DNA of 8,587 nucleotides from positions 1 through 8,587 of the forward strand of contig DUUR01000072.1 of NCBI GenBank assembly GCA_012841425.1. The letters are read 5' to 3'. The notes under the pieces are model-generated. The model had not been told where the DNA came from. It saw only the letters and a program-made list of their open reading frames with translations, and searched no databases. Shown here in pieces: positions 1 to 6,380 of this stretch. This stretch comes from Bacteroidales bacterium (lineage in GTDB: Bacteria; Bacteroidota; Bacteroidia; Bacteroidales; Dysgonomonadaceae). Both the position numbers and the translations under genes were made by a program. How positions within the stretch are numbered: position 1 is the first letter of the stretch; each line of letters starts with the position of its first letter.

Positions 1-147
1 GCAGTGGGTGGCGCAACAACAATGGATACCACCCTACCGGTGATACTTAAATTCTCGGGAAAAGAGTTTCTGGTAGTTTCATTATTCAGTGGGTTTGTGT
101 TAGATATAAGTGTGCCGTTTCTAGTAACTTTCTTTTGTACCCTGTAG
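1..147 (+). CDS. lysO: LysO-family L-lysine exporter, C-terminal fragment
   Basis: Frame 1 is open from the window edge to a TAG at 145-147 and gives the last 48 residues of a protein that starts upstream. The segment AVGGATTMDTTLPVI, followed by a hydrophobic stretch ending in PFLVTFFCTL, matches the C-terminal end of the LysO (YbjE, DUF340) family. In that family a GGTxMDTTLP loop precedes the last membrane helix. Family knowledge: LysO is an inner-membrane exporter of lysine and toxic lysine analogues such as thialysine, and in Bacteroidetes it is often split into a short and a long polypeptide. Only the tail is visible, so length, start and operon partners are unknown. No hairpin terminator is evident just after the stop. 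Confidence 0.75.
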   Translation, partial: AVGGATTMDTTLPVILKFSGKEFLVVSLFSGFVLDISVPFLVTFFCTL

Positions 148-340
148 CAGTTTTATCCTTTGCTATCATAAACATACAAACTCTCCGAATTCATTTGCAA
201 GGAAAATGAAGAAAAATAAACCCAGAAGTGAGTATCGTCTAATGTCCATCCTTTTAGTAAGTCTTTCGTTTAATTTCAAAGCGATCTAGTCCCAATTTAC
301 GCTATGTTTGACATATAATTCACTTAGGTTTTCCTTATTG
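148..340. other. gene-poor spacer, nothing recognisable
   Basis: AT-rich stretch between the lysO stop and the 11-bp array. The only open frames are two tiny antiparallel ones: 27 codons on the plus strand from ATG 206 to TAG 287-289, and 27 codons on the minus strand from ATG 249 to TGA 168-166. They overlap each other and neither resembles a known protein. No terminator hairpin, tRNA or clear promoter pair was found. Confidence 0.5.
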
Positions 341-417
341 TAACATATGGCAACCTTAAGGCAATTATAAGGGAACCATAAGGAAACCATATGCTAACTA
401 TAAGGGTAATTGGGAGG
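341..417. repeat. degenerate 11-bp-period tandem array
   Basis: Six consecutive 11-bp units can be laid end to end without gaps: TAACATATGGC (341), AACCTTAAGGC (352), AATTATAAGGG (363), AACCATAAGGA (374), AACCATATGCT (385) and AACTATAAGGG (396). A seventh, poorer unit starts at 407 and runs into a purine block, GGGAGGAGG. The consensus is AACCATAAGGG. The core of each unit is a near-palindrome of the form CCWTAWGG (perfect in CCTTAAGG), so each helical turn carries one small dyad. From memory, similar arrays (CCTTATGGTTC on the other strand) recur between genes in Bacteroidetes; I know of no established function. The minus strand is open across the array, but 11 is not a multiple of 3 and I regard that reading frame as spurious. 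Confidence 0.75.
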
Positions 418-423
418 AGGTAG

Positions 424-446
424 GTGTCTAGTCCTGAAATGGGTGG
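424..446. mobile_element. possible insertion-sequence end remnant
   Basis: The segment TGTCTAGTCCTGAAATGGG at 425-443 reads like the terminal inverted repeat of a Bacteroidetes insertion sequence, judged from memory of similar TGTCTAGTCCTGAAAT ends. It lies exactly between the 11-bp array and the point where the DUF6922-like reading frame loses its expected sequence. No matching inverted copy and no transposase gene are present in the window, so at most this is a solo relic. Confidence 0.25.
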
Positions 447-602
447 TTCTTCTTCAATTTCGTCTTTACTTCCTTTTTCAAAAACACGTTTTATAACTGC
501 ATTCTTATATTTCGCCCAATTAATTTTATTGAAATCAGCATCCCAAAATAAAGATCTGCGAATGCGGGGAGCGACTAATTCAAGAAGAGTAAAAGATGAA
601 AC
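447..602 (-). pseudogene. DUF6922-like protein fragment, broken at both ends
   Basis: One minus-strand frame encodes ELVAPRIRRSLFWDADFNKI (581-522), then NWAKYKNAVIKRVFEKGSKD and EIEE. This matches the FWDxD...W.K....VI.RV.E.G pattern that I recall for the small Bacteroidetes DUF6922 proteins, which often sit beside AbiEii/AbiGii-type nucleotidyltransferase toxins. The frame has no ATG, GTG or TTG between its upstream in-frame stop near 652 and the conserved core, so no normal start remains. After EIEE, where the family would continue for roughly 30-50 more residues, the sequence switches to an unrelated segment that looks like an insertion-sequence end. The fragment follows aspartate dehydrogenase-like gene directly on the same strand and its upstream extension overlaps that gene's last codons. 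The family assignment is from recall; the truncation is seen directly. An alternative is a very small gene using an unusual start, which I consider unlikely. Confidence 0.5.
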
Positions 603-610
603 AACAGCAG

Positions 611-1399
611 CTAAAAAACTATGGGAGAAACAATGTTTTGCAATGTACTAACTACAGACCATGCAGCAATAGCAGGAGTTGCACTAAAAACGTCTACCAC
701 TGCGTGAACCTCATCGTTAGTGATCTCAACACGCTGCCTGTCTCCTATAAAGTTTGGGGTAGACTCCATTGTTACTTTCAAATTTTCGGGCCCTACTGTT
801 GCCAATGAGGCAGCAACAGCAACATTTAAACCAGTGGGGAAAGTATTGATAGCCTCTCTTGCCGTTCCAGAGAAGACTGTATGGTTCTCAGTTTCCATAC
901 TACTCTTATAGTGATATGAGCCTCTTAAAGCCCTAACTCCTTTTTCATTAAAAAAGCTAGCGGTGGCATTTCCCATTAATGTTGCAGTTCTTAGCACATC
1001 AAAGCCACCTGTGGCACCCGAAGCTATATAGACTCTGCTACCATTTGCATTAGCAGCACTTTTTATTTTTTCTAAGAGTGCATCATCTGCTAAAGCACCA
1101 ATTGATAAAGTTACGATAGAGGTACCGTTTTCTAGCGTTTTTACGGCCAGTTCTTTCATTGCAGCAGGATTTGCTGTTTCCACCAATATATCGGGTTTAA
1201 GTGCAAGCAACTCATCTAAAGATGTTGCAGCAAGGCATTCTCTTCCACCGCTTTTTATTTTCTCAGCAAGACGTGTGGTTTTTGAACCAGTTCGTGAATA
1301 AACACCCACTATATCATAAAGAGGCAATAAGCCATTTAAATAGGCATCTGCTATTATATTTGCAAGATAACCACAACCAACAATTACTAATTTTTTCAT
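611..1399 (-). CDS. nadX: aspartate dehydrogenase (NadX) family protein
   Basis: This 262-residue protein matches the DUF108/NadX family, whose characterised members oxidise L-aspartate to iminoaspartate with NAD(P), feeding quinolinate and NAD synthesis. It opens with a Rossmann nucleotide-binding loop (GCGYLA, residues 8-13). The family signature SGATGGFDVL lies at about 127-136, FPTGLNVAVAASLA at 187-200, and a C-terminal block TPAIAAWSVVSTLQNIVSPIVF ends the protein, which is normal family length. I chose ATG at 1399; the longer frame begins with TTG at 1408, which lies inside a perfect TATATTTG promoter box. It starts 27 bp after the ispG stop and is probably cotranscribed with it. Odd point: the segment where family members carry a catalytic His in an N/D-x-H-x-(I/V) context reads DRQRVEI, putting Gln222 there. 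It may therefore be inactive on aspartate or have a different reaction. Confidence 0.8.
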   Translation of the reverse strand: MKKLVIVGCGYLANIIADAYLNGLLPLYDIVGVYSRTGSKTTRLAEKIKSGGRECLAATSLDELLALKPDILVETANPAAMKELAVKTLENGTSIVTLSIGALADDALLEKIKSAANANGSRVYIASGATGGFDVLRTATLMGNATASFFNEKGVRALRGSYHYKSSMETENHTVFSGTAREAINTFPTGLNVAVAASLATVGPENLKVTMESTPNFIGDRQRVEITNDEVHAVVDVFSATPAIAAWSVVSTLQNIVSPIVF

Positions 1400-1405
1400 A
1401 TTCTG

Positions 1406-1413
1406 CAAATATA
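1406..1413 (-). promoter_or_regulatory. -7 box upstream of nadX-like gene
   Basis: On the minus strand the sequence is TATATTTG, an exact match to the Bacteroidetes -7 consensus TAnnTTTG, and it ends 6 nt before ATG 1399. No TTG-type -33 element is visible at the usual distance. If active, transcription would start at or next to the ATG, giving a leaderless message in addition to readthrough from ispG. Confidence 0.4.
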
Positions 1414-1426
1414 CAAAATATTCATA

Positions 1427-3274
1427 TTATGAAGGCTCTACCCAATCGCCATGATCTTTTATAAGTTGAATCAAGCGTTCAACGGCTTCTGCTTGAGGTA
1501 TATTCTTTTCGACAAGTAGCTTCTTTCTGTAAAGTGAAATTTTGCCATGCTCAGCACCAACATAGCCATAGTCGGCATCTGCCATCTCTCCCACTCCATT
1601 TACAATACAGCCCATAACACCAATCTTAAGATGTTTTAAATGCGAAAAGTGCTTTTGAATTAGGGCAACGGTTGTTTGCAGGTCAAAGAGAGTTCTACCG
1701 CACCCTGGGCATGAGATAAATTCAGTTTTACTAGTTCTGGCTCTTGCAGCCTGCAATAGACCAAATGAGTATGCATCCATATCATTTATATCTATTTTGC
1801 CTTCGTTACTCATCATGATTCCATTGCCAAAACCATCAAGTAAAAGAGTACCAAAATCTACGCCACCCTTAATTTGAATATCTTCGGCATCATCCTCGTT
1901 ATAACTTTGATGTAAAACAACGGGTATAGCGCATTCTTCGATTAGCAGTTTATGAAAAAATGCTCTCTGCTCACCCACTCTATTTAGATGATCTGTAGTT
2001 AGAATTACCACAACATCGCTACTCTCTTTTAAAAATGAGACCAACTCATCAGTAAGATCGGGATATGATAGTTTTAAAAACTTTGCTCTAGCGTTGCAGT
2101 TTTTGATTTCTTCGATTGAGTTGATAGTAAACATTGGAAAATTATCAACTTTATCCTCCCAGTTTTCGAAATCAACTATAGATTTCATACCTTTTTTGAA
2201 GTTCTCTGGTATTCTTTCTCCAACATATATGTAATCGGGAATGAAATGAGGATTAATGGACATATCGCTTATCTTGCTTCTATCTGAAATTACAACAGGC
2301 AAATGCTCTCCACCAACATTCCAAACAGACTTTGTTTCGCGCTTATCCATTGCAAAGGGTGAGAAACCAGGATACAGCTCGGCGTTTATAGCTTCATGCC
2401 CTTCGCGATTAGCAACATACTCTACCAGTTTCTTTGCAACCGGCACTTCTGCTTCAGGATCTTCACTTAGAGAAACGCGAATAGTATCACCCATTCCATC
2501 ACTTAAAAGGGCTCCTATACCAACAGCTGATTTCATCCTGCCATCATCACCGTTGCCCGCTTCTGTTACTCCTAAGTGAAGAGGAAAATGAATATTTTCT
2601 TTGTCCATCGTATAAACCAGCAACCTAACGGCCTTTGTCATAAGCAATGTATTTGATGCCTTCATTGAAATAACAATATCTGTGAAGTTCTCATCAATTG
2701 CAATGCGCAAAAACTCCATGCAAGACTCAACCATTCCGGCAGGTGTATCGCCATAGCGAGTCATTATACGATCTGAAAGAGAACCGTGATTCACACCAAT
2801 TCTAACAGCAGTACCATGCTCTTTGCAAATATCGAGAAAGGGGATTACCTTCTCTCTTATTTTTTGTAGCTCTAAAGCATACTCCTCATCATTATATTCA
2901 ACCTCGGCAAATGTTTTCTGCTTATCAACATAGTTACCTGGATTTATTCTTACTTTTTCGGCAATTGTAGCAGCAACATGAGCTGCGCGTGGATTAAAAT
3001 GAATATCGGCCGACAGTGGAGTGCTATAGCCCTTATCACGTAGTTGCTGATGTATCTCTCTAAGATTATTAGCTTCGCGAACGCCTTGCGTTGTTAACCG
3101 TATTAGATCTGCACCCGACTCAATAATTCTCTCACACTGAGCAACACTAGCTTCGGTATCTAATGTATTTGTATTTGTCATTGTTTGAATAACAACTGGA
3201 TAACTTCCACCCATGTAGACATTACCCACAGGAACATTAATTGTGGGGCGACGCTTATAATTAAAATAATTCAT
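1427..3274 (-). CDS. ispG: (E)-4-hydroxy-3-methylbut-2-enyl-diphosphate synthase, long three-domain form
   Basis: IspG (GcpE) is the iron-sulfur enzyme that reductively opens methylerythritol cyclodiphosphate to HMBPP, the penultimate step of the MEP isoprenoid pathway in the cytoplasm. The 615-residue protein has the TIM-barrel domain at about 1-285 (ending around GDTIRVSLSEDPEAEV), an extra domain at about 290-515, and the C-terminal [4Fe-4S] domain. Cluster ligands are visible as Cys522 and Cys525 (SCPGCGRT) and Cys556 (GVMGCIVNG), with the fourth ligand, a Glu, expected at 563 (NGVGE). Ordinary bacterial IspG is about 350-400 residues; the long form with the central insert is typical of Bacteroidetes, Chlamydia and plants. 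The ATG at 3274 gives the conserved N-terminus YKRRPTINVPVGNV. It starts 18 bp after the VOC gene and is followed 27 bp later by the nadX-like gene. All key residues appear intact. Confidence 0.97.
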   Translation of the reverse strand: MNYFNYKRRPTINVPVGNVYMGGSYPVVIQTMTNTNTLDTEASVAQCERIIESGADLIRLTTQGVREANNLREIHQQLRDKGYSTPLSADIHFNPRAAHVAATIAEKVRINPGNYVDKQKTFAEVEYNDEEYALELQKIREKVIPFLDICKEHGTAVRIGVNHGSLSDRIMTRYGDTPAGMVESCMEFLRIAIDENFTDIVISMKASNTLLMTKAVRLLVYTMDKENIHFPLHLGVTEAGNGDDGRMKSAVGIGALLSDGMGDTIRVSLSEDPEAEVPVAKKLVEYVANREGHEAINAELYPGFSPFAMDKRETKSVWNVGGEHLPVVISDRSKISDMSINPHFIPDYIYVGERIPENFKKGMKSIVDFENWEDKVDNFPMFTINSIEEIKNCNARAKFLKLSYPDLTDELVSFLKESSDVVVILTTDHLNRVGEQRAFFHKLLIEECAIPVVLHQSYNEDDAEDIQIKGGVDFGTLLLDGFGNGIMMSNEGKIDINDMDAYSFGLLQAARARTSKTEFISCPGCGRTLFDLQTTVALIQKHFSHLKHLKIGVMGCIVNGVGEMADADYGYVGAEHGKISLYRKKLLVEKNIPQAEAVERLIQLIKDHGDWVEPS

Positions 3275-3292
3275 ACAATTGCTTTCTTACTT

Positions 3293-3673
3293 TTATTTAC
3301 GCAAAGGTAATATTTCTATCCAATATCCGTCGGGGTCATTTATAAAATAGAGTCCCATATCGTGATTTTCATAACAAACACACCCCATCTCTTTATGATA
3401 AGCTCTTATTTCGTCATAATCACCTTCCACTCTTAAGCACATATGCTGCTCGTTATCACCAAGGTTATAAGTTCTATCCCAGTCTCTGAGCCAAGTAAGC
3501 TCGAGTGTGAAACCAGTTACACCATCTCCCATATATACCAATATGAAAGACCCATCTGATGCTTCTTTTCTGCGCACCTCCTTTAGCCCCAGCGATTCTT
3601 CGTAAAATTTTATGCTTTTCTTGAGATTAAAAACGTTGATATTGTAATGGTCGAATCTTGCTTTTATTTCCAT
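3293..3673 (-). CDS. VOC-fold (glyoxalase I-like) metalloprotein
   Basis: A 126-residue protein with two beta-alpha-beta-beta-beta modules of the vicinal-oxygen-chelate fold. It resembles lactoylglutathione lyase (GloA) and other small VOC proteins: FDHYNINVFNLKKSIKFYEE at the N-terminus and DPDGYWIEILPL near the end. Four likely metal ligands fall where GloA has them: His9, Glu58 (FTLEL), His77 (EQHMCLRV) and Glu120 (YWIEI). This suggests a metal-dependent isomerase or lyase, with methylglyoxal detoxification the closest known role. Bacteroidetes often lack glutathione, so the true thiol cofactor or substrate is uncertain. The ATG at 3673 is preceded by an A/T-rich leader without a Shine-Dalgarno site. 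It lies 32 bp after the metallo-hydrolase gene and 18 bp before ispG, in the same orientation. Confidence 0.8.
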   Translation of the reverse strand: MEIKARFDHYNINVFNLKKSIKFYEESLGLKEVRRKEASDGSFILVYMGDGVTGFTLELTWLRDWDRTYNLGDNEQHMCLRVEGDYDEIRAYHKEMGCVCYENHDMGLYFINDPDGYWIEILPLRK

Positions 3674-3705
3674 TTTATTTATTTTTTATTTATTGATTAT
3701 ATTAT

Positions 3706-4428
3706 TTAAAGCTTGAAAGATTGCCCTCTTTTGGTTATTGGTAAATAAGTACATCCATTTTCGGCCGCAATAGCTTCAAATTGATTTACCTTGTCATAGT
3801 TTTCTCCAAAATGCATAGGAACCAGATAGTCTGTTTTGATACGAGAAATAAACTGTTCGCCACCAAGCATGAAGTCCTTGCCTAAGCGAGGATCGATAGG
3901 AAACATTGCAAGGTATAGCTTATCTGACTTTTCAGTAATCAGCTCCAATTCACACAAGAAATTATTCTCATAAGTAAGAGCTTCTTCAGCGCTAACCTCA
4001 TCTCTCCAATGCCAGTTATTTAAATCGCCAGAATGAAAGAGTAGCTGATCATTATATCTAATCATAAATGAGCATCCAATATCTGTAGATCCAAATGCTT
4101 TTACTTTAATTCTATGATCCTTAAAGTATTCTTCTTTTTTAAGGTATACAGCTGCGTTTACATCTGTACATTTACTCTCTAGAAGTTCATCGGAAAAAAT
4201 ATAGCGTATATTTGATTTATTATCCCTCCAAGACAAAATTTCTGGATTAAAATGATCGGAATGAGAATGAGTGCAGAATACATAAAGATCTTCATCTTTA
4301 TTGAGCAAATAATCTGCTATCCAATACGTACCGTCTTCACGAAGAGCATCTTCGTAAAAATCAAATAAGAGTGAAAACTCATCAAACTCAATTAAATAAC
4401 AACTATGATATATATATGTGACTGTCAT
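3706..4428 (-). CDS. metallo-beta-lactamase-fold hydrolase (UlaG/COG2220-like)
   Basis: A 240-residue cytoplasmic protein, with no signal peptide. The N-terminus TYIYHSCYLIEFDEFSLLFD is typical of the UlaG-like branch of the metallo-beta-lactamase superfamily. The zinc motif HxHxDH is present as THSHSDH (His54, His56, Asp58, His59). Further candidate ligands are His132/Asp135 in LLFHSGDLNNWHW and His206 in LVPMHFGE. Members act on varied substrates such as phosphodiesters, lactones and amides, so I cannot name the reaction. I chose ATG 4428: the longer frame opens with TTG at 4476 and adds 16 residues that fit the family poorly, and a plausible promoter lies between the two. It is the first gene of the four-gene minus-strand cluster. 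Confidence 0.8.
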   Translation of the reverse strand: MTVTYIYHSCYLIEFDEFSLLFDFYEDALREDGTYWIADYLLNKDEDLYVFCTHSHSDHFNPEILSWRDNKSNIRYIFSDELLESKCTDVNAAVYLKKEEYFKDHRIKVKAFGSTDIGCSFMIRYNDQLLFHSGDLNNWHWRDEVSAEEALTYENNFLCELELITEKSDKLYLAMFPIDPRLGKDFMLGGEQFISRIKTDYLVPMHFGENYDKVNQFEAIAAENGCTYLPITKRGQSFKL

Positions 4429-4453
4429 AATAATATTGTACCTACTGATTAAA

Positions 4454-4481
4454 CAATTATAAGCATAAAAGTTCAATACAA
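4454..4481 (-). promoter_or_regulatory. candidate promoter of the minus-strand operon
   Basis: Read on the minus strand, TTG (4481-4479) is followed after 17 bp by TATAATTG (4461-4454), one mismatch from the Bacteroidetes -7 consensus TAnnTTTG. Transcription would begin about 20 nt before ATG 4428, which supports that start over the upstream TTG. The region is very AT-rich, so chance matches are easy. Confidence 0.35.
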
Positions 4482-4544
4482 TTCATCTAAAAATCTCTAA
4501 AACCTTTAATCAGAAAGCAATTATCAGCTTTTATTGTTCATAAT

Positions 4545-4567
4545 TAAATTTGTGGATAATAACCACA
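4545..4567 (+). promoter_or_regulatory. candidate distal aqpZ promoter box with overlapping inverted repeat
   Basis: TAAATTTG at 4545-4552 fits the Bacteroidetes -7 consensus, although no -33 TTG is found at the right spacing. Overlapping its last bases is a 5-bp inverted repeat, TGTGG (4551-4555) and CCACA (4563-4567), separated by 7 bp. It could be a regulator site or a small hairpin at the start of a leader of roughly 140 nt ahead of aqpZ. The rest of the 4429-4697 divergent spacer shows no stronger signal. Confidence 0.25.
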
Positions 4568-4697
4568 TTGACAAACAGGTATGTTGATATTATAAAAAAT
4601 TATGTTTTCTTTGTATATTACTCTTCTGTTGAAGCTCTAAAAATTACAAATGCGAAAAACTAAACAATAATTTGTTTCATTTATAAATAGTAAAGTC

Positions 4698-5372
4698 ATG
4701 AAAAAATATTTAGCTGAATTAATCGGAACTATGGTATTGGTATTAATGGGATGTGGTGCTGCAGTATTTGCAGGAGCCGAACAGCCCTTCCTGTCTGTTG
4801 GAACACTTGGTGTGGCTTTTGCATTTGGATTGTCGGTGGTGGCGATGGCATATGCAATAGGTAGTATCTCGGGATGTCATATAAACCCTGCAATTACATT
4901 AGGTGTCTTCCTTTCGGGTAGAATGAGTGGAAAAGATGCCAGTATGTATATGGTCTTTCAGGTTATTGGTGCCATTATAGGATCGTCTATTCTTTGGTTT
5001 TTAGCAAAAGACTCAGGATCGACAACCACTTTAACAGGTGCAAATGGTTTTGCAGAAGGACAAATGTCGGTGGCATTTGTGGCAGAGACAGTTTTCACGT
5101 TTATATTTGTATTAGTGGTACTTGGAGTAACGGCCAAAAACGGACTCAATAAGTTTGCGGGTCTAGCAATAGGTTTAGCTCTAGTTTTAGTACACATTGT
5201 TTGTATACCTATAACTGGTACTTCTGTGAATCCTGCACGAAGTATTGGTCCTGCAATTTTTGAAGGTGGTGCTGCACTTTCTCAACTTTGGTTATTTATT
5301 GTAGCTCCACTACTTGGCGCAGCTATAGCAGCCTTAGTTTGGAAAGGTATAACAGTTGAGAATGAAAAATAA
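4698..5372 (+). CDS. aqpZ: aquaporin Z-type water channel
   Basis: A 224-residue inner-membrane protein of the MIP family, normal length, with six hydrophobic helices. Both NPA half-helix motifs are intact: HINPAITLG (Asn63-Ala65) and SVNPARS (Asn178-Ala180). The selectivity-filter residues align with E. coli AqpZ as Phe43, His166, Thr175 and Arg181, the narrow Phe/His/Thr/Arg set of water channels rather than the wider glycerol-facilitator type. This predicts passive water permeation, with a role in osmotic adjustment inferred. The ATG at 4698 begins the conserved MKKYLAELIGTMVLVLMGCG. The gene stands alone: it is divergent from the metallo-hydrolase operon and fabI starts 127 bp downstream with its own promoter-like box. 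Confidence 0.96.
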   Translation: MKKYLAELIGTMVLVLMGCGAAVFAGAEQPFLSVGTLGVAFAFGLSVVAMAYAIGSISGCHINPAITLGVFLSGRMSGKDASMYMVFQVIGAIIGSSILWFLAKDSGSTTTLTGANGFAEGQMSVAFVAETVFTFIFVLVVLGVTAKNGLNKFAGLAIGLALVLVHIVCIPITGTSVNPARSIGPAIFEGGAALSQLWLFIVAPLLGAAIAALVWKGITVENEK

Positions 5373-5427
5373 ATTGTAATTGAGAACATAATTTAATGTT
5401 ATACGTTTAGTTATTGCACATTTTTTG

Positions 5428-5453
5428 TACATTTGCGCAGTTTTATACATTTA
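5428..5453 (+). promoter_or_regulatory. fabI promoter -7 box, with a second near-copy
   Basis: TACATTTG at 5428-5435 matches the Bacteroidetes -7 consensus TAnnTTTG exactly and is followed by C, as is common. A near-copy, TACATTTA, sits 18 bp further at 5446-5453. No good -33 TTG is seen at 19-20 bp; the nearest TTG (5414-5416) is too close. A start near 5441 would give a leader of about 60 nt before ATG 5500. Confidence 0.45.
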
Positions 5454-5499
5454 CACTATTTTATATAGGTAAATATAATCACAGATAATATTGAAAATT

Positions 5500-6339
5500 A
5501 TGAGTCACAATTTATTAAAAGGTAAAAGAGGAATTATATTCGGAGCATTAAACGATAAGTCTATCGCATGGAAAGTGGCAGAGAGAGCAGTAGAAGAAGG
5601 TGCTATTATTACACTTTCAAACACACCGGTTGCAGTTCGTATGGGAGACACCGAGGTGCTGGGTAAAAAGCTAAATGCTGAAATTCTTCCTGCTGATGCA
5701 ACAAATGTTGAAGATCTTGAAATGGTTTTTACAAAATCTATGGAAATTCTTGGAGGCAAAATAGACTTTGTACTTCACTCAATAGGTATGTCGCCCAACG
5801 TACGTAAGAAAAGGACTTATGACGATTTAGACTATGATATGCTTAATAAGACATTAGACATATCTGCAATTTCATTTCACAAGATGTTGCAGGTGGCCCG
5901 CAAATTAGATGCAATTGAAACAGGTGGCTCTGTGCTAGCTCTTACTTATGTGGCTGCACAACGTGTGTTTTATGGCTACAACGACATGTCTGATGCCAAA
6001 GCATTATTAGAGTCTATTACACGTAGTTTTGGATATATTTACGGACGCGACAAAGGTGTACGTGTAAATACTATATCACAGTCGCCCACAATGACTACTG
6101 CCGGCAGTGGCGTTAAGGGAATGATGGAGCTTCTAGACTTCTCAGAACGTATGGCACCAATTGGTAATGCTGATGCAGATGATGCTGCCGACTACTGTGT
6201 TGTAATGTTTTCAGATCTTACTCGTAAAGTTACTATGCAGAACCTATATAATGATGGTGGTTTCTCGAGTATGGGAATGAGCTTGAGTGCAATGAAGCAA
6301 TACACCAACGAAGATGATGAAAGTAAACTCACTGATTAG
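5500..6339 (+). CDS. fabI: enoyl-[acyl-carrier-protein] reductase (NADH), FabI
   Basis: FabI performs the last reduction of each fatty-acid elongation cycle, turning trans-2-enoyl-ACP into acyl-ACP with NAD(P)H; it is a cytoplasmic homotetramer and the target of triclosan. The 279-residue protein opens with GKRGIIFGALNDKSIAW, the dinucleotide-binding loop. It carries the catalytic pair Tyr160 and Lys167 (GYNDMSDAK, the FabI Y-x6-K spacing) and the accompanying Tyr150 (TYVAAQR). SQSPTMTTAGSGVKG at about 193-207 is the substrate-binding loop, and NDGGFSSMGM closes the Rossmann fold. I chose ATG 5500, giving MSHNLLKGKRG as in other Bacteroidales; the frame can be extended only to a TTG at 5491. 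A promoter-like box lies upstream and a strong terminator downstream, so it is probably transcribed alone. Nothing in the sequence suggests a defect. Confidence 0.97.
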   Translation: MSHNLLKGKRGIIFGALNDKSIAWKVAERAVEEGAIITLSNTPVAVRMGDTEVLGKKLNAEILPADATNVEDLEMVFTKSMEILGGKIDFVLHSIGMSPNVRKKRTYDDLDYDMLNKTLDISAISFHKMLQVARKLDAIETGGSVLALTYVAAQRVFYGYNDMSDAKALLESITRSFGYIYGRDKGVRVNTISQSPTMTTAGSGVKGMMELLDFSERMAPIGNADADDAADYCVVMFSDLTRKVTMQNLYNDGGFSSMGMSLSAMKQYTNEDDESKLTD

Positions 6340-6380
6340 TTTATTAAATAGATAGATTTTATCGAATGGTTTTTATAAAA

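Noticed and set aside
206..289. 27-codon plus-strand ORF beginning MKKNKPRSEYRL
   Set aside because: Too short, overlapped by an equally short antiparallel ORF (166-249), no recognisable family and no convincing promoter.
341..417. CRISPR array
   Set aside because: Units are 11 bp with no unique spacers and no cas genes; it is a simple degenerate tandem repeat.
424..651. 75-codon plus-strand ORF
   Set aside because: It lies antisense to the DUF6922-like relic and the end of the nadX-like gene; its composition reflects those frames, and it matches nothing known.
1201..1464. 87-codon plus-strand ORF
   Set aside because: Antisense to the 5' part of the nadX-like gene and the end of ispG, both clearly coding; a shadow frame.
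2256..2579. 107-codon plus-strand ORF inside ispG
   Set aside because: Fully antisense to conserved ispG sequence; no start signal or family match.
4426..4476. Upstream TTG start for the metallo-hydrolase
   Set aside because: The 16 extra residues do not fit the family, and the likely promoter lies between this TTG and ATG 4428.
5382..5397. AACAT/ATGTT hairpin after aqpZ as a terminator
   Set aside because: Only a 5-bp A/T-rich stem and no T-run follows.
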